NCBI GenBank assembly: GCA_009691805.1
Contig: SIAK01000022.1
Coordinates: 1 to 33,665, forward strand
DNA length: 33,665 nt
Reading direction: 5' to 3'
From: Phycisphaerales bacterium
GTDB taxonomy: Bacteria > Planctomycetota > Phycisphaerae > Phycisphaerales > SM1A02
The position numbers and the translations under genes were made by a program. The notes below the pieces were generated by a model that was not told where the DNA came from, did no database searches, and saw only the letters and a list, made by a program, of their open reading frames with translations. This document shows positions 31,625 through 33,665 of the stretch, piece by piece. How positions within the stretch are numbered: position 1 is the stretch's first letter; each line of letters begins with the position of its first letter.

Positions 31625-33314
31625 GCGTCAGTTTTCGATACTTCATGCGGTGCGGCTGATCTGCTTCGGCGCCGAGTCGTCGATGACGATCTTCTTCGTA
31701 GCTTGACCAGTTGCCGTGATGGAAGTGCACCTTCGCGTCGCCTTCGAATGCGATGATGTGCGTCGCGAGTCGATCGAGGAACCAACGATCGTGGCTGATG
31801 ATGACAGCCGTGCCGACGAAGTTTTCCAGCGCCTCTTCAAGACCGCGCATCACGTTGACATCGAGATCGTTCGTGGGCTCATCGAGCAGAATCACATTGG
31901 AACCTTGTCGCAGCAGTCGCGCAAGATGCACGCGATTGCGCTCTCCACCCGAGAGCTGATCGACAAGCTTCTGCTGATCCGTGCCGCTGAATCCAAAGCG
32001 CGCAACGTATGCACGGCTATTGATCTTCACTGCACCGAGCTTGATCTCCTCGCCACCATCGGTGATCGCTTCCCACACGTTTTTGCCTGCAGGAAGCGAA
32101 TCGCGCGTCTGCTCAACATACGAGAGCGTGACGGTGTCGCCGACCTTGAAGGAACCCGCGTCGGGCTTCTCGAGCCCTGTGATCATGCGGAAGAGCGTGG
32201 TCTTGCCCGCGCCATTTGGCCCGATGATGCCGACGATCGCGCCTGGCGGAATCGAGAAGTTCGCATCCTCCAAGAGCAGCGTGTCGCCGAATGCCTTCGA
32301 GACACCCTTCGCCTCGATGACCAAGTCGCCGAGTCGCGGACCTGGTGGAATGTAAATCTCGATGTCCTTCGCGCGCTTCTCTTGATCTTCGTTCAACATC
32401 TTTTCATACGCGGTGACGCGCGCTTTTGACTTCGCTTGTCGACCCTTCGGATTCTGTCGAACCCACTCAAGCTCACGCGTGAGCATGCGCTGACGCACGG
32501 TCTCTTGCTTCTCTTCGAGTTGCATACGACGCGCCTTTTGCTCGAGCCATCCCGTGTAATTGCCCTTGAACGGAATGCCGATGCCGCGATCGAGTTCGAG
32601 AATCCAATTCGCGACGTTGTCGAGGAAGTATCGATCGTGCGTGACGGCGATGACCGTGCCCGCGTAACGCTTGAGATGCTGCTCGAGCCAATTGACGCTC
32701 TCGGCGTCAAGATGGTTCGTCGGCTCATCGAGCAGCAAGACGTCGGGATTCGACAAGAGCAATCGACAAAGCGCGACGCGTCGGCGCTCGCCTCCCGAAA
32801 GCGTGTCGCACATCGCTTCTTTCGGCGGACAACGCAGCGCTTCCATCGCCATTTCAAGTTGGCTATCGAGCGTCCACGCGTCAATCGAGTCGAGCTTCTC
32901 TTGCAGATTGCCGACGCGATCAAGCGTCTTCTCCATCTCCGCCGGAGTAAGCGCGGGATCGCAAAGCTTTTCGTTGAGGCGATCGTATTCATCCATCAAC
33001 TTCGTCACTTCAGCAGCACCCTCGCGCACGAGTTCATCCACCGAACGCGTTTCATGCTTGAGTGGTTCTTGCTCGAGGAAACCGACGCTGAATCCAGCCG
33101 CCATTTCAACTTTGCCTTCGAACTCCTTGTCGAGCCCTGCGAGAATTTTCAGCAGCGTCGACTTGCCCGAACCATTGAGTCCAAGCACGCCAATCTTCGC
33201 GCCGTAAAAATACGAAAGACTGATCCCTCGGAGGATGTCCTTCTGATTGATGCGCTTCGTCACATCCTGCATGGAGTAGATGACGCGTTGCGATGCGGGT
33301 GCGTTGGTAGCCAT
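31617..33314 (-). CDS. ettA: Energy-dependent translational throttle protein EttA (ABC-F ATPase)
   Basis: The 565-residue protein has two ABC ATPase domains and no membrane part. The Walker A motifs are LGLNGSGKST and IGPNGAGKTT. Both signatures are LSGGE, and the Walker B regions are LLLDEPTNHLD and ILLDEPTNDLD. The linker contains LEWVRQNPKGRQAKSKAR, and the end RMKYRKLTRS is close to E. coli EttA. EttA binds the ribosomal E site and gates the first peptide bond according to the ATP/ADP ratio. I chose ATG 33314, which gives MATNAPASQRVIYSM; an upstream extension in frame has no family match. The stop codon lies in the outer edge of the tandem repeat array. Confidence 0.95.
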   Translation of the reverse strand: MATNAPASQRVIYSMQDVTKRINQKDILRGISLSYFYGAKIGVLGLNGSGKSTLLKILAGLDKEFEGKVEMAAGFSVGFLEQEPLKHETRSVDELVREGAAEVTKLMDEYDRLNEKLCDPALTPAEMEKTLDRVGNLQEKLDSIDAWTLDSQLEMAMEALRCPPKEAMCDTLSGGERRRVALCRLLLSNPDVLLLDEPTNHLDAESVNWLEQHLKRYAGTVIAVTHDRYFLDNVANWILELDRGIGIPFKGNYTGWLEQKARRMQLEEKQETVRQRMLTRELEWVRQNPKGRQAKSKARVTAYEKMLNEDQEKRAKDIEIYIPPGPRLGDLVIEAKGVSKAFGDTLLLEDANFSIPPGAIVGIIGPNGAGKTTLFRMITGLEKPDAGSFKVGDTVTLSYVEQTRDSLPAGKNVWEAITDGGEEIKLGAVKINSRAYVARFGFSGTDQQKLVDQLSGGERNRVHLARLLRQGSNVILLDEPTNDLDVNVMRGLEEALENFVGTAVIISHDRWFLDRLATHIIAFEGDAKVHFHHGNWSSYEEDRHRRLGAEADQPHRMKYRKLTRS

Positions 33315-33445
33315 AGCGGAAATCAAATTCTCAAACGAAGTCGGAATGAAGCGCGCAATCCTACGGAGCAACCGCGCGCGATGCATCGCGAATACTGCGC
33401 TTTTTGAAGGGAAAATCACGACGCGCGGAACAGTCCGAGCATCGC

Positions 33446-33474
33446 TTGCTCACACGCACGATCTCTGCTATCCT
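33446..33474 (+). promoter_or_regulatory. Promoter for the initiator tRNA
   Basis: TTGCTC (33446-33451) and TATCCT (33469-33474) are separated by exactly 17 nt. The tRNA begins seven bases after the -10, so the transcript probably starts at or just before its 5' end. This gives a useful local measure of the -10 to start distance. Confidence 0.6.
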
Positions 33475-33481
33475 CACTGAC

Positions 33482-33554
<73 letters not shown>

Positions 33555-33595
33555 TTTCAAGAGTGGTTGCGAACAGCAGCCCTCGCCGAACGCAA

Positions 33596-33634
33596 GAAAG
33601 ACGCGTCCTCCACAAGGGCGCGTCTTTCGCTTTG
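33596..33634 (+). terminator. Intrinsic terminator after tRNA-fMet
   Basis: GAAAGACGCG (33596-33605) pairs perfectly with CGCGTCTTTC (33619-33628) over a 13-nt loop. Part of the loop (CCT/AGG) can pair as well. GCTTTG follows. It lies 41 bases after the tRNA. Confidence 0.65.
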
Positions 33635-33665
33635 TACGCAGGGATTTCGAAGGGCGGGCTAGCCC

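Noticed and set aside
31482-31706. Small plus-strand open frame spanning repeat unit 3 and the end of ettA
   Set aside because: Frames in the repeat units are short and arginine-rich, run into antisense ettA, and the pattern of change follows stem pairing rather than codon positions.

Overview
The window looks like chromosomal DNA from a didermic bacterium, most likely a planctomycete, possibly of the class Phycisphaerae. No rRNA or other direct taxonomic marker is present, so this placement is inference. It rests on four things: an LpxC-FabZ fusion, three OmpH/Skp-like paralogues, a long PurF of the type I associate with Bacteroidetes-like lineages, and weak or absent Shine-Dalgarno signals at most genes. 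The sequence is moderately GC-rich with very frequent GCGC/CGCG words. I saw no insertion sequence, prophage, CRISPR array or obvious foreign island. Most of the window is core housekeeping.

Layout. 1-757: the 3' end of aroB, then two tRNA-Glu genes (CUC and UUC) on the minus strand, each with a long hairpin terminator. 758-6583: a same-strand run of a nucleoside phosphorylase-family gene, nadD, rimO, nagZ and lepA. 6618-11677: an ompH-like gene, lipB (minus), a WalJ/YycJ-like metallo-beta-lactamase-fold hydrolase, purF and a free-standing rpsD with a recognisable promoter and leader. 11850-18390: a membrane-anchored SurA/PpiD-like protein, a tRNA-binding-domain protein, an unknown membrane protein (minus), an M28 peptidase with a PDZ domain, and a UVR-motif protein (minus). 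18391-18914: a gene-free stretch rich in hairpins ahead of a sigma-70 factor. 20003-21145: gcvT (minus). 21204-28464: an outer-membrane biogenesis block, bamA, ompH, ompH, lpxD, lpxC-fabZ, lpxA. This is followed by two unknown genes and an M24 peptidase. 31178-31624: a three-unit tandem repeat. 31617-33314: ettA (minus). 33482-33554: initiator tRNA with its own promoter and terminator.

How the genes work together. The bamA-ompH-ompH-lpxD-lpxC/fabZ-lpxA block couples beta-barrel assembly, periplasmic chaperoning and the first steps of lipid A synthesis. FabZ supplies the acyl-ACP side of the pathway. lepA, rimO, rpsD, ettA, the tRNA-binding protein and three tRNA genes are a translation theme. 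purF, nadD, lipB, gcvT and aroB are separate pieces of central metabolism.

The least explained signals are the tandem repeat at 31178-31624, whose hairpin arms change in a compensated way between units, and the hairpin-rich region at about 18553-18780 upstream of the sigma factor. Secondary points are possible leaderless promoters at several genes, a duplicated motif in the sigma factor's C-terminal tail, an altered metal motif in the WalJ-like protein, an ambiguous lpxC-fabZ start, and a U1-U72 mismatch in the initiator tRNA.
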